Source: Pantoea ananatis LMG 2665 (GTDB lineage: Bacteria > Pseudomonadota > Gammaproteobacteria > Enterobacterales > Enterobacteriaceae). From it: a stretch of DNA of 64,000 bases. The DNA lies in contig NZ_JMJJ01000017.1 of assembly GCF_000710035.2 (NCBI RefSeq), forward strand, positions 124,001 to 188,000, given 5' to 3'. The notes below the pieces were generated by a model. That model saw only the letters and a list, made by a program, of their open reading frames with translations, was not told the origin of the DNA and ran no database searches. Positions 1 through 8,384 of this stretch are shown one piece after another. The position numbers were made by a program, and so were the translations under genes. The stretch's first letter is position 1. Each line of letters opens with the position of its first letter.

Positions 1-398
1 TTTGAGGCAATAGTGCCACGTAATTCGCCGTAAAACTGATACATTTTGCGCCCGTCACAATAGCCCAGTACGGTTTTGGCCGTGACACCCTGGCTATCGA
101 GGCCATTAACGAGGGAGGCAAAACGATCGGCATCCAGCCGGTTCCAGAATATGCGCGTCAGCCCCGCAGGCAGGCCATTCAGCCCATCGAGATAAAGTCC
201 GGTATGCTCAACGAAGAGAGGACGCCCAATAATTGAGAAGGCTTTTGTGAGTTTGTCCCGCACCAAATCCAGCTCATTCTCTGTTTGAATTTCTTCAATA
301 CGACGAGCGATCGGCAAGACTTCGACGCCCACTGGCTCCAGGATTTCACGCACCTCCGCCAGTTTTTGCTCATTAGCCGAAAGGAATCTGATTTTCAT
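1..398 (-). CDS. Ham1/RdgB-like non-canonical purine NTP pyrophosphatase (3' part outside window)
   Basis: The gene reads off the left edge, so only the N-terminal 132 or so residues are visible. It starts with MKIRFLSANEQKLAEVREIL, matching the family's N-terminal nucleotide-binding stretch (T/S-x-N-x-x-K-x-x-E-[VI]). Further on, FVEHTGLYLDGLNGLPAG corresponds to the family segment EDSGLxVxALxGxPG. The family hydrolyses ITP, dITP and XTP to monophosphates and keeps deaminated purines out of nucleic acids. The ATG at 396-398 is preceded by GGAAGAAG, a good ribosome binding site. Enterobacteria carry a chromosomal rdgB; this looks like a divergent extra copy (EHTG instead of EDSG), so substrate preference may differ. 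The family call is firm and the exact role is inferred. Confidence 0.72.
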   Translation of the reverse strand, partial: MKIRFLSANEQKLAEVREILEPVGVEVLPIARRIEEIQTENELDLVRDKLTKAFSIIGRPLFVEHTGLYLDGLNGLPAGLTRIFWNRLDADRFASLVNGLDSQGVTAKTVLGYCDGRKMYQFYGELRGTIAS

Positions 399-611
399 AC
401 TTCTTCCAGGTGAATTAGTTTGCCTCAGACAGCGCTATCATAGCGGCAGAATGGAGGATTAACGCTGGTCAGTGTAGCGCAAATCCCTGACTTTCTGGCC
501 TGGCAATTACGTCAAAACGTGATGGATCAGCGATTTGCGCCGGGCCGAAGGGGAGAAAGCAGGGGAAGCAAGCGCCCCGGGTGAGGCGCTCACTGGTGAA
601 AGTCCGCGTCT

Positions 612-2825
612 TCAGAAACGGTAGCTGGCAGTCACAGAGACGTTGCGGGGTTCACCGTAAACGATGTCCCCCGCAACATTCGTGTCATAGGTTTTATCAA
701 AGAGATTATTAATATTGCCCTGAACAGCAAAATTTTTCGTCACCTGGTAGCGGCTAAATAAATTGACTAACGCATAGCTGCCCTGCTCAGCACGCCACGT
801 TCCGTTTCCTTCCGGTGCCGAATTATCGCTCCAGACGTGCGTTTGCCATTTCACTCCGCCACCCACAGTCAGATCAGGGAACATGGGTAAACGGTAGCGC
901 GTAAAGACGTTTAACTGCGTTCGCGGTAAGTCGGGTTTTACCGCCGTGCCATCACGCTGTTCGGCAATATAACGCGTGCCTCCCAGGGTCATCTGCCAGT
1001 TATCTGTGATTGCGCCGTTAATTTCGAATTCAATTCCTCGGCTTACCGTACCATTTTTGCCTTCATACGCTGACTCGGTGGTACCCGGAATAATGCGACC
1101 GGTGGTCTGTGCCACATTATCCAGCTCAGCCCGAAAGACCGAGACTGACGTGGTCAAGCGGCTGTCGAACCAGTCAGATTTAACGCCGGCTTCGTAGTTC
1201 TTACCAATAACCGGCGCCAGATAGGCACCTGAGAGATCACGATATGACTGCGGTTGAAACACGGAAGTATAGCTGGCGTACGTTGACCAGTTCTCATCAA
1301 TGTCATAAATCAGACCCGCATAAGGCGTGATGTTATTTTTTTCCATATCGTTGGTCAGTGTATTTTTGCTCCAACGGGTGTAACGTGCGCCCAGTATCAG
1401 ATTTAACGGATCCGCCAGTGAAATACGGGTGGCAAGGTAGCCCGAGCTTTGTCGGGTAATATCCTGCTGGGACAGGGTGCGCGCCGCCCAATCCGTTTCC
1501 GGGAACTGGCCGTCAAAAAGGTTAAAATTCCCCAATTCTTCTGGCGAGATATTCGCAAAAGTACCGTAGTAAGTGTTTTTTTGTTTGCTGTAGCTAACAC
1601 CGACCATTAATTCATGGGTGCGCCCGAAGAGTTGATAAGGGCCACTGGCAAAAGTATCCACAGCATCGACTTGACGTTTGGCTGCATTATATCCCGTGCC
1701 CGCAACGACAGGATAATCCGCATAGGGAGAAACGCCTGCACCCGTATTTTTGTCAAAATAGCCGGCGATATACATCATTTTGCTGTTAAGCGTTGACCGA
1801 TCATGGGTGCCGTTAAGGGTCCATTGCCATCCACTTGCAAAAGTGTGTTTGAGCCGGGCAAAGAGTTTTCTGCTCTCTTTATCGTTATAAGTCCAGTCAG
1901 GGGCGGTATTAAAGCCGCGACGAAAATGGGTTTTACTACCGTCTGTGTACCAACGCGGTAAACCGCCCCACATTGGGCTGTCAGTATTCAGCTGCTGAAA
2001 TTCATAGCCTGCAGATAATGTGGTGGCGTCATTGAGATCGGCATCAATCACCCCATAAACAAATTTCTTTTCAGCACCATAACGCTCAATAAAGCTATTA
2101 TTATCCTGATAACCCGCAATCACTCTGCCTCGAACATTTCCTGCAGCATTCAACGGGGACTGCACATCCATAACGTAACGCTGTTTATTCCAGCTGCCAT
2201 AGCTGGCGGATATCTCGCCTTCTGGCTGGTGACTGTCGGCATGTTTACGTACCATGTTAACGGCAGCGGAAGGATTACCGGCACCGGTCAATAACCCGTT
2301 TGCACCCCTGACCACTTCAATGCGTTCATATAATGCGCTATCCGTCTGTGCATCACCCAAATTCCAGCGTTCTTCGAATACAGTAGGAATACCGTCAATC
2401 AGGTAATTGTCGATTAAAAACCCGCGAGAATAATAGGTCTTACGATCCATATCCGCTGTGCTGGTCTGAATAGCCGTGGTGTTGTCCAGAACATCATTTA
2501 ACGACTGTAGCTGTTGGTCTTTCATGCGCTGCGCGCTGATGATGCTTACAGACTGAGGAATATCGCGCACGGTCGAAAGTAACTTATTGCCCGCGCGGGT
2601 AACAGGTACGCTGTAGTCCGAGGAAGTATTTTCGGAAACCGGCTGTTCAGCCGCAGTAACGATAAGCGTCGGGTTGCTCGTATTCACATCCGATGGCGTC
2701 TCTGCAAACGCATTATGTGAAGATACGCCTGCCACAAGGGTTGCCAAAAGTGATAAGCGTGAGGGAACCAGAGGAAAAGTGGGCTTCACGCGATCCCTGT
2801 TCAGGAGGGGGATATTCAGAAACAT
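612..2825 (-). CDS. fhuE: FhuE-type TonB-dependent receptor for coprogen/rhodotorulate
   Basis: Outer-membrane receptor that imports Fe(III)-coprogen-type hydroxamate siderophores using TonB energy. The 737-residue protein is close to E. coli FhuE in length and aligns along its whole length from memory: RDIPQSVSIIS early in the plug, YYSRGFLIDNYLIDGIPT, ERIEVVRGANGLLTGAGNPSAA, NLILGARYTRW in the barrel, and LPRTQLNVFTRYRLP near the end. A signal peptide runs to about residue 41 (AFA/ETPS). The C-terminus ends in an aromatic residue (SYRF), as expected for barrel insertion. The start is preceded by ACGAGG. It stands alone, with a Fur-box-like site about 130 bases upstream, so iron repression is likely. 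No siderophore biosynthesis genes are nearby, so it probably scavenges xenosiderophores. Confidence 0.93.
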   Translation of the reverse strand: MFLNIPLLNRDRVKPTFPLVPSRLSLLATLVAGVSSHNAFAETPSDVNTSNPTLIVTAAEQPVSENTSSDYSVPVTRAGNKLLSTVRDIPQSVSIISAQRMKDQQLQSLNDVLDNTTAIQTSTADMDRKTYYSRGFLIDNYLIDGIPTVFEERWNLGDAQTDSALYERIEVVRGANGLLTGAGNPSAAVNMVRKHADSHQPEGEISASYGSWNKQRYVMDVQSPLNAAGNVRGRVIAGYQDNNSFIERYGAEKKFVYGVIDADLNDATTLSAGYEFQQLNTDSPMWGGLPRWYTDGSKTHFRRGFNTAPDWTYNDKESRKLFARLKHTFASGWQWTLNGTHDRSTLNSKMMYIAGYFDKNTGAGVSPYADYPVVAGTGYNAAKRQVDAVDTFASGPYQLFGRTHELMVGVSYSKQKNTYYGTFANISPEELGNFNLFDGQFPETDWAARTLSQQDITRQSSGYLATRISLADPLNLILGARYTRWSKNTLTNDMEKNNITPYAGLIYDIDENWSTYASYTSVFQPQSYRDLSGAYLAPVIGKNYEAGVKSDWFDSRLTTSVSVFRAELDNVAQTTGRIIPGTTESAYEGKNGTVSRGIEFEINGAITDNWQMTLGGTRYIAEQRDGTAVKPDLPRTQLNVFTRYRLPMFPDLTVGGGVKWQTHVWSDNSAPEGNGTWRAEQGSYALVNLFSRYQVTKNFAVQGNINNLFDKTYDTNVAGDIVYGEPRNVSVTASYRF

Positions 2826-2952
2826 TCTAACGCCTCGTTTTCTTTTTTTTAGCTGCCACTGCCCTGCATCAGTCCCAGTTAACTACCGTGCGGGCTGGCC
2901 ATCAGGAATAAGGACAAAAACAACAACATGTAAAAACAAATGAGAAATATAC

Positions 2953-2971
2953 TCATTTAGATTATCATTGC
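2953..2971 (-). promoter_or_regulatory. Candidate Fur box upstream of fhuE
   Basis: On the minus strand the core AATGATAATC is identical to ten consecutive positions of the 19-bp Fur consensus, and about 12 of 19 positions match overall. It lies about 130 bp upstream of the fhuE start and is oriented toward it. Iron repression is expected for this receptor class. The right half of the box is weak. Confidence 0.55.
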
Positions 2972-3559
2972 AAGTTATTGTTAACATTTATCTTTAAAAG
3001 CGTCAGAAAAGCCGATGTGTGTATTCTGTTGATAATGCAGATGTTTTAGCGCAAGTCGGGCACAGTACTTCTGAACCCGAGCGCGTGACGTAACGCTGAA
3101 ATTAGCTGGCCTGGATATTTTTGAGCCATCCGTTTTACCCCTGTGTGAACAGAATTATTTCTCACACTCGCTTATGTCTTTTTTCCTTATATATAATGCG
3201 GTCATTATCTGAGACAGGTGAACTGCAGGTTTAAACAATATGGAAAAAATGGGTAAAGGCTGTTATTGACAACGGTGATGTGAACGTTATTGCCCTTATT
3301 GACGCTTCGCTTATGTTCAGATAATACAGACTTATGGCCGTTGGGTTGACAGAGAAAACGTTCAGCCTGGCATGAAGCCTGGCACAGGTTACAGGTTGCT
3401 TTATCGAGTTTGTGTAATTGCGAAATCCGGAATGCTATTTTTCTCAGATCGGGTAAAGCCGTTTCTCATCTTTGCAAAGCAGCCAACAGCTGCAACGGTC
3501 GGGTTATGGAAGGTTCGAGGGATGTCTGGCATCAAAATCAGGGTTTACATATAACAAAA

Positions 3560-3584
3560 CGTTATCCTCAATAGCGGTTTTTTT
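3560..3584 (+). terminator. Rho-independent terminator without an obvious gene in front
   Basis: A six-base-pair stem (CGTTAT/ATAGCG, one G-U pair) with loop CCTCA is followed by G and seven Ts. A TTGACA hexamer lies at about 3345-3350, but no good -10 follows it. A short RNA or small peptide of about 200 nt could end here. Confidence 0.5.
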
Positions 3585-4002
3585 AGTAAGGCATTTCGTC
3601 CGCTCAGACCAGCTTTTATTTAAGGGTGGCTATTATTAACTATACGTTATCATTTCTCTCTGACGAGACAAATCACATCATTCCAGGTTTACAACGTGAC
3701 GACAAATCAAGATAGCCAGGTATTAGGTTTTGATTTTCATTGATTTTTTAACTTAAAAAAGAGATTCTATAATTCATGTTGTGTAGAACCTGCTCGCCTT
3801 TCATTGGCATGAGGCGGTTTAAATATGTTTAAAACATCAATGTATTCCTAAACTTTATGCCGTTTCTCAGGTTCTGAAAGTCAGTAATAATCTTTACAGT
3901 AACAAATTTGTACATTTCGGACTGAAGAGATATTTCCTTCTGGGAATATTTTTCGTAGAATGGCTCTGTTTAAAATATTCGCTGTAATTTAAGGATTAAT
4001 CA

Positions 4003-4398
4003 ATGGATGCGCTCAAAGCATTAAATAACCTTCGTATTTTACGCGCACAAGCCCGGGAAATTGAGCTTGATGTGTTAAATGAGATGCTCGAAAAGCTTTC
4101 TGTCGTTGTCGCTGAACGCCGTGAAGAAGAAGAAGCTGAGCAAGCCCTGCTGCGTGAAAAAGCAGACAAGCTGGCTAAATATAAAGAAATGCTGATGAAT
4201 GACGGCATCGATATTTCTGAGCTGATGGATTTACCTACAGAAACTAAAACAAAAGCTAAACGTGCCCCGCGCCCGGCTAAATATCAATATACCGACGAAA
4301 ACGGTGAAAAGAAATCATGGACAGGTCAGGGCCGTACACCATCGCCTATTAAAAAGGCCCTGGATGCAGGCGGTTCTCTCGATGACTTCCTGATCTGA
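4003..4398 (+). CDS. H-NS/StpA-family nucleoid-associated protein
   Basis: A 131-residue protein, close to the usual 130-137 of H-NS. Residues 1-65 form the charged coiled-coil oligomerisation region ([18 protein letters not shown]...). A basic linker ([15 protein letters not shown]) leads to the DNA-binding domain with the diagnostic loop TGQGRTP at 107-113, where QGR inserts into the AT-rich minor groove. H-NS proteins silence AT-rich acquired DNA. Plasmid-borne copies are thought to limit the cost of the plasmid to its host and can form heterodimers with chromosomal H-NS. It is monocistronic, has a long AT-rich leader that fits autoregulation, and has its own terminator. Confidence 0.92.
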   Translation: MDALKALNNLRILRAQAREIELDVLNEMLEKLSVVVAERREEEEAEQALLREKADKLAKYKEMLMNDGIDISELMDLPTETKTKAKRAPRPAKYQYTDENGEKKSWTGQGRTPSPIKKALDAGGSLDDFLI

Positions 4399-4405
4399 CA
4401 TAATT

Positions 4406-4436
4406 AAGCGGTGTTGATGAGGACACCGCTTTTTTA
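4406..4436 (+). terminator. Terminator of the H-NS-like gene
   Basis: A perfect nine-base-pair stem (AAGCGGTGT/ACACCGCTT) with an eight-base loop runs directly into a T tract, eight bases after the stop codon. Confidence 0.88.
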
Positions 4437-4459
4437 TTGGAAACAGCCTGACTGTCCCG

Positions 4460-5560
4460 TTAAAGGCTCATGACCATGACAGAGGAACTGTCTAATTTCA
4501 GCCTTTCGCCTTCATAACGATGATGTAGAAAATGGTAACTATCACTGTTGATAATTACCTGTAATGATTCCGAATACTTTTCCAGTGCAGCGCGCATCTG
4601 CACGACATAGTCGTGCGTATCGTAAACACGATCTATCCCTTCTAATGCATGATTCATGATTTTTCTTGCCACGTCGTTTGGCGTGTCCAGTGCAGATAAC
4701 TTTGAGCGTGCCGTTCGCCGCAGGTCTCGTGGTGTAAAATGTTCCAGTCCCAGGCCGCGCGGTGCGCGCAACATGCGTCGCAGAGCCTGATTAAGCGCAC
4801 CTTTTGACAGCGGTTGCATCACATCGCGTGGTGCCGGTACCAGCCAGGGCGAAGCAGGATCGCTGGCCTTTAACAATGACTCGATACACAGGCGCATCAG
4901 GGAAGAGACCGGCAACGTATGTTCACGTTGCGATTTGTTTCGCGTACCTTGTTTCCACAGTCCTGACTGTAAATTAAATTCTGCTTTACGAGCCTGAACG
5001 ATCTCGTCTGGTCGTCGCGCGCTCACCAGGCAAAGCCGCAGTGCCCAACGGGCCTGTTCAGAAAGCGCCCAGTTGTCCAGCCCATGCCAGAACACCCAAA
5101 TCTCAGCATCCGACAACTGTCGACTGCGCGGTGAGGCCGCACGGCCTGCAATGTCACGTTTTTTTATTGAAGCAACAGGGGAATGCTCAAGATAACCCTG
5201 CATTTCTGCCCAGGATAAAAACTGTTTTGTCAACGCGAATACGCGCCGCGCCTCTTCCTTTTTACCCTCTGAAATCAGTATGTTATATAGTCTGTTTAGT
5301 CGTAATCGCGTCAGATTCTTCAGCGGGAGTGAGCCAATATTCGGTAAGACATGCCGGAGAAGGGAGGAAATCGCGATTTCAGGACGGCGACGCGTAACGA
5401 GTAATGACAGCTTTACCCAGACCTTAATGACCTGCTCGACCGTGCCCTCGTCACCAAAATTATCGACTTCAGACAGCGAAGCCTTTCTGATCTGCTCCAG
5501 CCATACCATAACGTGATGGCCGACATGGGGCGACCTTGTATTTATGCTGATTTCAGCCAC
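4460..5560 (-). CDS. Tyrosine recombinase / phage-type integrase
   Basis: Site-specific recombinase of the tyrosine family, 366 residues. Catalytic positions visible: box-I Arg183 (ARRPDEI), box-II FTPRDLRRT at 275-283 with the second Arg at 281, His304 (NHA) and the likely nucleophile Tyr313 (RVYDTHDY), nine residues after the His. The first residue of the box-II H-x-L-R motif is Arg278 instead of His, a variation I believe occurs in some P4-type integrases. Residues 40-135 correspond to the SAM-like core-binding domain. It is not next to a tRNA, so it may act in plasmid multimer resolution or mark a decayed island. A perfect 12-bp inverted repeat sits about 50 bp upstream of the start and could be a binding site. 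Confidence 0.83.
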   Translation of the reverse strand: MAEISINTRSPHVGHHVMVWLEQIRKASLSEVDNFGDEGTVEQVIKVWVKLSLLVTRRRPEIAISSLLRHVLPNIGSLPLKNLTRLRLNRLYNILISEGKKEEARRVFALTKQFLSWAEMQGYLEHSPVASIKKRDIAGRAASPRSRQLSDAEIWVFWHGLDNWALSEQARWALRLCLVSARRPDEIVQARKAEFNLQSGLWKQGTRNKSQREHTLPVSSLMRLCIESLLKASDPASPWLVPAPRDVMQPLSKGALNQALRRMLRAPRGLGLEHFTPRDLRRTARSKLSALDTPNDVARKIMNHALEGIDRVYDTHDYVVQMRAALEKYSESLQVIINSDSYHFLHHRYEGERLKLDSSSVMVMSL

Positions 5561-5612
5561 TGCCCTTCCCAGATAATAAAGCCGTATTGCAGATTCTACC
5601 TTTCTGCCGACT

Positions 5613-5643
5613 GTGACTCCAGACCTGTTAAGTCTGGAGTCAC
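5613..5643. repeat. Perfect 12-bp inverted repeat upstream of the integrase
   Basis: The arms GTGACTCCAGAC and GTCTGGAGTCAC are exact complements separated by CTGTTAA. No T run follows on either strand, so it looks more like a protein binding or recombination site, or an mRNA leader hairpin, than a terminator. Confidence 0.7.
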
Positions 5644-5995
5644 AAAGACGTCGCTACGCTGATTCTGAAAAGGAATCAAGGCAAAGAGCAAAACGGCAAT
5701 GACTGTGTTAACGCCTCGACGCTACGCAGAGAGACTGCCCTTCCCCGTGACATTCGCCAGGAGAGACGTTTTTCTACACGCCGGCATTGCCGTCGGTATT
5801 TTCAGAGAGGAATAAGGTGTTCACTGGATTGCCCGGCACTTAACACGCCGAAGGATGTGGGGGCTTTACGCGGCGCTGTGCAGCAAGCGCAACATGGCGT
5901 TGCCCCGTCATCGCTGACGAGACAACGGGAAACACGTTAATGACGGGGCGGGCGCGCTAAGCGGAGGTTTTCACCATAGCGTACATCTGCTCAGA

Positions 5996-6212
5996 TTAAG
6001 ATTGCGAGACTGGAGAGGATTCTTCGACAAATACAGCGTGCGTTTGCGTGGCAGCATCCATCTGGCTAACGGCAATACTGACCTGAAAAATGTCCTGCCT
6101 GTATTGATAAGGACAGCGAAATATTATCCATGGCATCGGCCAGCTCACCGGCCATACCGACAATTTTCAGAATACGTTTTCCGGTGCCGGTTGCCACGAT
6201 GGGCTTATTCAT
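5996..6212 (-). pseudogene. Remnant of a methyl-accepting chemotaxis protein (C-terminal signalling tip)
   Basis: Two minus-strand reading frames together resemble the end of an MCP cytoplasmic domain. The downstream frame gives VSIAVSQMDAATQTHAVFVEE, equivalent to the family pattern xNQAVxQMDxxTQQNAxLVEE. The upstream frame (ATG at 6212, preceded by CAGGAGGG) gives GKRILKIVGMAGELADAMDN, resembling VKRVxxIxGEIAxAxDEQ. The frames change around 6090, so at least one frameshift has occurred, and the membrane and sensor parts are missing. The fragment cannot be functional. The family assignment rests on the QMD..TQ..A.LVEE pattern. Confidence 0.66.
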
Positions 6213-6327
6213 CACATCCCTCCTGAACGAAGAGGAATACGTTAACTCCCTGCACAGATCCGCGATTGTGTTAACCTGGCAATACAATCACGTTTTTTAT
6301 TGTGCGCAGAGATATCGGGATAAAACG

Positions 6328-6621
6328 TCAGCTTTTACTGAAGGTGTAGTTAAACACTTTGCCATTTTTTGTCTGTACCGTGAGCGTTTCACCTGCCGAG
6401 GTAGCCAGCGCTCGGGCTTTACTGTATTTCCACATCAGTAACTGTTGTCCGTTGGGATACGGGGATTCCGTGTCAGGCGGGCCAAACATCGCGATCAGAT
6501 CCGCTCGGGTTGTCAGGCCTGGCCTGATTTTCTGAACGGTTGCTGTATCAACATTGCGACCCACTGAGCTGGAGCATGCGGCTAGCGCAAAGATCAGGCC
6601 TGTGACGAAGAGTGCTCTCAT
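6328..6621 (-). CDS. Small lipoprotein, SmpA/BamE-like fold
   Basis: A 97-residue predicted lipoprotein: MRALFVTGLIFALAAC is a type II signal peptide with lipobox LAAC. The mature part (TVQKIRPGLTTRADLIAMFGPPDTE...) matches the SmpA/OmlA (BamE-like) pattern in which a short helix (I..G.T...V...GxP) precedes a small sheet. Such domains mediate protein contacts at the outer membrane. The ATG at 6621 is preferred over an in-frame GTG at 6657 because only it places the signal peptide at the N-terminus. It is isolated here; its partner is unknown. Confidence 0.72.
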   Translation of the reverse strand: MRALFVTGLIFALAACSSSVGRNVDTATVQKIRPGLTTRADLIAMFGPPDTESPYPNGQQLLMWKYSKARALATSAGETLTVQTKNGKVFNYTFSKS

Positions 6622-7258
6622 AAGGTTAATCCCGGTGGTTAAGTGCAACGTGAACACGCGTAATCCTTTTATGATGCTGTTTTAAGGCGTAAGAGCCCCG
6701 GATAAAATACCACCGCCTGCGTTAAACCTCCCGCACATTACCGCCACTCTGCACAATCCACACCGCGTCTTGTCAACGGACATCCGCAACCGGCGTGTAA
6801 CTGAAGCAGCGGCAACAATCAGACAAAGACAAATCTTTGTCTGATTGTACCCAACCCATGAATTGCAGACCTTAGCGCGATGGCCAGGACGGAACAGGCG
6901 TGATGCGTCAATATCGCAGATTTTCAACAGTAGATTATGGTTCATGATCTGCGAAGTAACATGAAAAGTTAACCTGGTTAATACCGCATAGGTTTATGAA
7001 GTTTAACTCGGTCAAAGAATGGTGTTCGACTTTGCTGATCGGTCACATCAAAGACTAACTCTGCCCGGCACGCCAATAAAAGGCGCGGGATCAGAACAGA
7101 TTAAATACGCACTCAGACTGTGCCATGAAGTTAGAAATTCATCGCGCTACCGTAAGAATGGCGCTCTAAGCATTTTATGACCGGTTAATTCAGCTTTCAC
7201 TGTCACCCCAAAAAGCATAATCTATATATAAAACGTATACATTCCATATAGGCTTCGC
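6622..7258. other. Non-coding stretch before the ParD-like gene
   Basis: About 640 bp with no supported gene. It contains the 14-bp hairpin at 6816-6847. Just upstream of the ParD-like start is an AT-rich segment with TATATATAAAACGTATACATT, which probably holds that operon's promoter. Confidence 0.4.
6816..6847. repeat. Perfect 14-bp hairpin
   Basis: CAATCAGACAAAGA and TCTTTGTCTGATTG are exact complements separated by only CAAA. No T run follows. It sits about 195 bp upstream of the lipoprotein start, in otherwise empty sequence. Confidence 0.65.
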
Positions 7259-7501
7259 ATGGGCATTGTTAAAATATCCGATCTGATGCATGAAAACTTA
7301 CGCATCGCCAGCCAGGCGATGAGCCGCTCAATAAATGCGCAGGCTGAGCACTGGTTAAAACTGGGCATGCTGGCCGAGCTGTATCCCCAGCTGACACAAC
7401 ACGAGCTTGCTCAAACATTAATCCGCATCGAAATGAACGGCGGTGCCGATATTCGCCAGGTACTACATCATGCCGATTTAACCCCACAAGGAGAAGTGTA
7501 A
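7259..7501 (+). CDS. ParD-like antitoxin-family protein
   Basis: An 80-residue protein that starts MGIVKISDLMHENLRIASQAMSRSINAQAEHW. This matches the ParD-like family (ribbon-helix-helix, Pfam DUF3423/ParD_like as I recall) through its 'VKISD.LH...R.AS.AMSRSINAQAE' signature. Such proteins are usually small DNA-binding dimers. No ParE-type toxin follows. Instead the stop codon overlaps by one base (TAATG) the start of a methionine aminopeptidase, an arrangement I recall as recurrent in proteobacteria, so the two are probably translationally coupled. It may autoregulate the operon; the AT-rich palindromic sequence just upstream is a plausible operator. Confidence 0.8.
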   Translation: MGIVKISDLMHENLRIASQAMSRSINAQAEHWLKLGMLAELYPQLTQHELAQTLIRIEMNGGADIRQVLHHADLTPQGEV

Positions 7502-8286
7502 TGGGGAACGTTAAGATCCATTCTGCAGAAGAAATTGAAAAAGCCCGTGCTGCCGGGCATGCTGCCGCCCAGGTGCTGGCGATGATCACCCCTCATGTAC
7601 GCCCGGGGATCACGACAGAGCAACTGGACGATATCTGTCATGATTTTATTGTCAATGAACTCAACGTTACGCCCGCCAATATCGGTTATCACGGTTACAC
7701 CCGTACCACCTGTACTTCCGTTAACCATGTTGTTTGCCACGGGATCCCGGCGGCCAAAACATTAAAAGAAGGTGATATTGTGAATATCGATGTCGCCATT
7801 ATTAAAGATGGCTGGTATGGCGATACCAGCCGAATGTATTTTGTGGGGACGCCATCCGTGCGTGCAAAACGGCTGGTGGATATTACCTATCAGTCCATGG
7901 TTGCAGGCATTAAAACGGTTCGCCCGGGCGCGACACTGGGCGATATTGGCGCCGCTATTCAGCGCCTTGCTGAGAGCGCGGGTTTTTCCGTGGTTAGGGA
8001 ATATTGCGGTCATGGCGTCGGCGAGATTTATCATACCGAACCTCAAATTCTTCACTACGGCACGCCGGGCGAAGGAATGCCTTTACAGGCAGGGATGATT
8101 TTTACCATCGAACCCATGATCAATGCTGGAAAAGCAGGGACCAGTGTGCTTTCTGATGGCTGGACGGTGGTTACAAAAGATCGCTCGCTGTCTGCCCAGT
8201 GGGAGCATACCGTCGCCGTCACCGAGACGGGCTTTGACCTGCTCACGCCCTGGCCTGAAGGCACTGGCGACTATCCGGCTATCTGA
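7501..8286 (+). CDS. map: Type I methionine aminopeptidase (second copy)
   Basis: Removes the initiator methionine from nascent proteins using a dinuclear metal centre. The 261 residues match the family length. All five metal ligands are in place: Asp97 (NIDVA), Asp108 (GDTSRM), His171 (GHGVG), Glu204 (TIEP) and Glu235 (WEHTVAV). The substrate-contacting His80 lies in VCHGIP. Enterobacteria have an essential chromosomal map, so this is a paralogue that could give tolerance to metal changes or inhibitors, or have different specificity. It overlaps the ParD-like gene by one base, and AAGGAGAAG just upstream provides a strong ribosome binding site. Confidence 0.93.
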   Translation: MGNVKIHSAEEIEKARAAGHAAAQVLAMITPHVRPGITTEQLDDICHDFIVNELNVTPANIGYHGYTRTTCTSVNHVVCHGIPAAKTLKEGDIVNIDVAIIKDGWYGDTSRMYFVGTPSVRAKRLVDITYQSMVAGIKTVRPGATLGDIGAAIQRLAESAGFSVVREYCGHGVGEIYHTEPQILHYGTPGEGMPLQAGMIFTIEPMINAGKAGTSVLSDGWTVVTKDRSLSAQWEHTVAVTETGFDLLTPWPEGTGDYPAI

Positions 8287-8292
8287 TACTTA

Positions 8293-8314
8293 TGCCGCCT
8301 CAGAGGAGGCGGCA
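8293..8314 (+). terminator. GC-rich hairpin after methionine aminopeptidase
   Basis: TGCCGCCTC/GAGGCGGCA with loop AGAG, seven bases after the stop codon. Only a weak T tract follows, so termination is probable but not certain. Confidence 0.6.
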
Positions 8315-8384
8315 TTGATGACGGTCTGGTGATGCACTACGGGTGGACGTTACCGAACTCCGCGATGCGTTGTTCCGCTGGGGA

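Larger units (their letters stand above)
2826..4002. other. Long non-coding stretch between fhuE and the H-NS-like gene
   Basis: About 1.18 kb without a convincing protein gene. It is AT-rich toward the H-NS-like gene. Apart from the Fur-box-like site, the only clear structure is a small hairpin with a seven-T run near 3560-3584. A 60-codon open frame (3372-3554, plus strand) ends just before that hairpin but has no recognisable homology or good ribosome binding site. Confidence 0.5.

Noticed and set aside
6682-6945. 87-codon open frame on the minus strand
   Set aside because: No good ribosome site, unlikely composition, and it spans the perfect hairpin at 6816-6847.
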